Below, one piece after another: positions 18,744 to 21,770 of a stretch of DNA of 21,770 nucleotides. Each line of letters starts with the position of its first letter. Position 1 is the stretch's first letter. The DNA is taken from positions 1 through 21,770 of the forward strand of contig JADGJT010000373.1 in assembly GCA_027604005.1 (NCBI GenBank), given 5' to 3'. The notes beneath the pieces were generated by a model that was not told the origin of the DNA, did no database searches, and saw nothing but the letters and a program-made list of their open reading frames with translations. The DNA is from Dinochytrium kinnereticum (lineage: Eukaryota; Chytridiomycota; Chytridiomycetes; Chytridiales; Chytridiaceae). A program made the position numbers and the translations under genes.

Positions 18744-20208
18744 TCAAAACGGCGCAAAAATAACCCCAAGCCGATCCACCTCACTCCCCTTCCTCCCCCA
18801 AAACCCAACAATCTTCCACCCATCAGGTGCATTAAAAGTCTTCACATCAGAAGTCAAGCTCCCAACAACTACAGAACGACCCTGGCTCGTCACAAACTTT
18901 GCATAAAACACCCGAGTCCTACCATCCTTTTTCCCAGATGCAATTGTGGCCTGAACAAAATGCTCTCCAACGTTTAACGTTAACGTCCTGTCACTCCCTC
19001 CGCTGCCTCCATGACTGTAGGTCACCCCATCTGTGCGGGTCAGGGAGATGCGGTCCAAGCGGCTTCCTCCGCGTAATGTGATTGCACGGATACCTGAGGA
19101 GGGATTGGACGGGAGGACGGCGAGGTCCGAGAATATCTGACCATGTGGACCACCCACCTGCTCCGACAAACGAATGTTGGAAGCCAGAGACCAGTTGAAG
19201 CGCGCAGAGTAAGGGTTATGATCGGATAAAGGCGATCCATTGGCGTCCAGGAACGCCTTGAATTGGTTTTGAAAGTCTACAGCGCGGAGGGCCACGAATC
19301 GACCGGGACGGTAGAAGATCTTGTCGACGACTTCGCAGGTGTTGTCGGGGCTTGTTTTGGAGCAGACGAGGGCGGGGGAATTGATTGGGGGGATGCCGAG
19401 GTCTTTGCGGATGAGTTCAATCCAAGGGTCGGTGAGACCGCTGTTTTGTTGGAGTTGGCGGATGCCGTCGTCTCGCGTATAGCGGGTGTTGGTGTCGCCA
19501 AAGACGAGGACTGCGTTGCCCGCCTGCATGGGTGAAGATTGGGTGGAAATACGGGTCATTAAGCAAGAAATAAAAAAGGAACAAACGGGTCACTCTGTAA
19601 GAAGGATTCAATAAAAATGAAGGGGGGTGAGATCTTACTGAGTTGGCGTTGATGTAGTCTGATAGCTGCTTGATGTTTGAGATCCTCGCCGAATAATCCG
19701 CGCTCGAATCACCGGCATCAGCGTGAAGGTTGTAAACGTCCACATACACCCCGTACTCAAGCCTAACCCGAATCACCGTGAACCCCTTTGGCGTGAGACA
19801 ATCATTCCCATCCCCGATCAGTCCATTACACTTATCCCACCTCACCCTCCCATCGTCAATAAACGGGAACCTCGACAGCTGGTTAAGGCCTGACCCGATT
19901 CCGGCGCCCCCTGACGTGGCGGTTCGGTATGGATGATCATCGGCTGCGTAGAGAGCCGCGTGGTAATTGAAATCCTCTTGGACGTTCACGACATCGAATG
20001 CACGAATTCGGCGACCCATCTCCGGAGTGTTCTTGTCGGGGTTGCCCGAGGAGATAAGCCCAGGAAGGCCCGCGACGTTGTAGGTGAGGACGGAGAAAGA
20101 GCCTGAGGTCACAGGAGACGGGGACTCTTGACGGCGAACGATGGAGGCAGAGACCATTGTGGAGGCTATGAGGACGGAAGCGGTGATCACTTGGCTGAGG
20201 TTGACCAT
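18744..20208 (-). CDS. secreted sphingomyelinase-like EEP hydrolase with jacalin-like lectin tail (two exons)
   Basis: Exons 20208-19639 and 19523-18744 join in phase 0 over a 115 bp intron (GTAAGA...GCAG), giving 449 residues. A signal peptide (1-21) is followed by a dibasic VRR Kex2-type site at 24-26. Residues about 36-300 form an endonuclease/exonuclease/phosphatase (DNase I-like) domain: Asn44 in TYNVAG, Glu78 in VNVQED, NLHAD at 160-164, GDTN at 199-202, Asp257 and SDH at 290-292, so the metal-dependent active site looks complete. The pattern is closest to secreted neutral sphingomyelinase-like phosphodiesterases; the actual substrate is inferred. Residues about 311-449 are a jacalin-like beta-prism lectin domain (GGPHGQIFSDL opening, repeated I-x-L-x-x-G strands), likely to bind glycans or glycolipids. 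The ATG at 20208 is preferred to the upstream in-frame ATG at 20274, which lies at the TATA box and would put a Cys-rich extension before the signal peptide. Confidence 0.87.
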
Positions 20209-21213
20209 GTCGATGATGGTGACGATGAGGTAAAGACAGGAGAGGCAATAGACGCAACCCCAGCATCTCCCCACCTCATTTTATAGTCGCGTCCGCAGGA
20301 ATCCGGCAAGCATGGCTACTTCTTAATTCGTGAAGGTGGACAAACGTGATCGCTTCGCAGTGACACGTTGCCCCGCGTATTTTCACCAAATAATAAATAA
20401 ACAGAGAAAGGATTGGGCGTGCCTGCTGCACGACAGAAGGCAGTCTTCCCGATTCGCGCGCGTCCTGCAAGGCCACTGCCATTGGCTCTGCAGGATCCAA
20501 CAGCCTTTGGGGGACCTGGAGCAGGACCAGGTTCACTTGCCTTGCTTGGCCCACCGGCCGTCGCTCGTGCAATGAAAAGCCAGACAGTCACTCACTTCCT
20601 CAGGCTCTCAGCTGATTGCTTTTGCTCAGCAGCACAGCATGAGGGAGCGTCGTCCATTCTTTGTGTGTGGAGTTAGTGCAGAGTCTTGGCCTTTTTGTCA
20701 TCAGCAAAAGACCACCACGCTGTGGGGCAGACGAGCGTGTCAACTGCCTTCACCAGCTGAGTTCAGGTCCACTAGTTGCAATCACTGGACATGAAGCAGC
20801 AGTGACTCTGGAGTCTGGAACCTCATCGCCTCAGCAGCCAATGTCTCTGCACCCACCAGTGCTTGGGTGTGGTGCTTATCGGGTGGCTCCGGGTTCCTGT
20901 GCTCCACTTTCAACCATACCAGGTAGATACGACATGCAAGGTGGAAAGGAAAGGTTTAAACCTTCACCAGCTTCTCAACAATGAAACAAGAAACAGCCAA
21001 CAGACTTCTCACCCAAGAAACAAAGATTAGACAACAAAAGGATGGCTGACCAAAACACCAACCAACACCAACACTAATAAAAACAAAAACAAAAAAATGA
21101 GATGGAGGGCCACGCTAAGAATCATCCGAAAACCACACCATCACATAAAAAAGGAAAGAAGAAGAAAAAACAAACAAACAACAACAACAAGAGGAATGTT
21201 TTCAACAACAGTA
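20209..21213. other. upstream region of the lectin-hydrolase gene
   Basis: About 1 kb lies between the hydrolase start and the desaturase stop. No convincing gene is present. It contains the TATA box described separately, GC-richer DNA at 20410-20580, and A-rich low-complexity sequence at 21065-21200 that should be the 3' UTR of the desaturase. Short open frames between 20276 and 20984 overlap each other on both strands and have no family resemblance. Confidence 0.5.
20279..20285 (-). promoter_or_regulatory. TATA box of the lectin-hydrolase gene
   Basis: The minus strand reads TATAAAA 71-77 bp upstream of the ATG at 20208. This spacing would allow a transcript start near 20250 and a leader of about 40 nt. 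A CCAAT box on the same strand (20481-20485) lies about 200 bp further upstream. The position also supports 20208 over 20274 as the start codon. Confidence 0.6.
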
Positions 21214-21669
21214 TCACATCTTCTTCTCCTTCAGCTCCTCCTGCGCAACCAACTTCCACATCTCGCTCTCTGGAGTCCCAACCGAAATAAGGAACGGCCT
21301 GGTGGCGTGCCAGTGGTCGCGAATCATCTCCATGAGAGGGAACCCAACCACCATCTTGTAGGAGCTGCCCAATTGGTCCTTGACAATCTTGGTCGCCTCA
21401 ATAAGGTTGTAGTGGGGGATGGAAGTGGAGAAAAGGTGATGGACCACGTGGCCATCGGTGATGTTGTGCTGGAAAATTTGGGTGTTAGGAAATGTACGGG
21501 AAGATAAAGGATGGCGACTTACCATGATGGCATCGAGGGATCCGCCCGTCAAGGGATCATAGACACGGTCGACGGTCTCAAGGGCTCCGGCGGTAAAGCT
21601 CCAGGTTCCTTCTCCGTAAACTTTAGTGCCTTCAGTGTGGTGCTGAAGGTAGGTAACCGAGTACAACCA
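21214..21669 (-). CDS. fatty acid desaturase, delta-12 type, C-terminal part (runs off right edge)
   Basis: Two terminal exons are visible: 21669-21523 and 21468-21214 (stop TGA), together 133 residues. The intron between them is 54 bp (GTAAGT...CCTAAC...CCAG). The translation contains TYLQHH, the TWSFTAGALETVDR segment and the third histidine box HVVHHLF followed by IPHYNLIEATK. These are hallmarks of membrane-bound delta-12/omega-3-type acyl-lipid desaturases of the endoplasmic reticulum, which add a double bond to oleoyl (or linoleoyl) chains. The first two histidine boxes and the membrane helices lie beyond 21770. The acceptor of the upstream exon (CTCAG at 21670) is preceded by a very pyrimidine-rich intron. 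Delta-12 and omega-3 forms cannot be told apart from this part. Confidence 0.85.
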   Translation of the reverse strand, partial: WLYSVTYLQHHTEGTKVYGEGTWSFTAGALETVDRVYDPLTGGSLDAIMVSRHPLSSRTFPNTQIFQHNITDGHVVHHLFSTSIPHYNLIEATKIVKDQLGSSYKMVVGFPLMEMIRDHWHATRPFLISVGTPESEMWKLVAQEELKEKKM

Positions 21670-21770
21670 CTGAGAAAGGGATCAAAGAAACGTTCGTAAA
21701 TGAAGTGAAGTGTTTACACGGAAAAAAAAGGAAAAAAATAAAAGAAAGAAAAAAAAAAAGAAAGAAAAAA
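21670..21770 (-). repeat. low-complexity pyrimidine-rich intron of the desaturase
   Basis: On the plus strand, positions 21721-21770 are almost only A and G; on the coding strand this is a long T/C tract. It lies upstream of the CTTTCTCAG acceptor and is read as intron. Its donor was not identified and may lie beyond the window. Confidence 0.6.

Noticed and set aside
20209..20274. Longer N-terminus for the lectin-hydrolase from the ATG at 20274
   Set aside because: That codon coincides with the TATA region and would add a Cys-rich stretch before a complete signal peptide.

Overview
This window looks like nuclear DNA of a fungus. Introns of 54 to 201 nt with GTRNGN donors, CTAAC-like branch sites and YAG acceptors interrupt most genes, and the protein families are fungal: a CFEM-like surface protein, a WSC domain, an FSH1-type hydrolase, a Git3/cAMP-receptor-like GPCR and a delta-12-type desaturase. 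The generous intergenic spaces, several introns per gene and the 7TM proteins make me lean to Basidiomycota, possibly Tremellomycetes-like. The phylum is an inference, not shown by any single marker. I see no rRNA, tRNA, CRISPR array or intact transposon.

Layout from left to right. Positions 1-1466 are a purine-rich stretch without a convincing gene. Next come an intronless CFEM-like GPI-anchored protein (1467-2108, +) and, convergent with it, a five-exon seven-helix membrane protein (2335-3679, -). The latter shares an 800 bp divergent promoter region with an intronless 823-residue protein (4482-6953, +) that joins an FSH1 serine hydrolase, an RWD domain and a YGR210-type Obg GTPase. Then come a two-exon orphan gene, here called gene X (8046-8766, +), a six-exon GPCR (9830-11323, -), a 2.3 kb poor stretch, a secreted WSC plus CAP/SCP protein (13629-15495, +) and another poor stretch. 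A decayed copy of the gene X-GPCR block follows (about 17309-18170), then a secreted sphingomyelinase-like hydrolase with a jacalin-like lectin tail (18744-20208, -). Last are the final two exons of a fatty acid desaturase that runs off the right edge (21214-21669, -).

The genes do not form an operon. Several of them (CFEM-like, 7TM, GPCR, WSC-CAP, lectin hydrolase) act at or outside the cell surface, which suggests a sensing and secretion neighbourhood, but this may be chance. The two observations I rate highest are the three-domain hydrolase-RWD-GTPase fusion and the duplicated, now broken, gene X-GPCR block whose intron sequences are still recognisable. All exon borders were drawn by eye from splice motifs and reading-frame continuity and have no transcript support.
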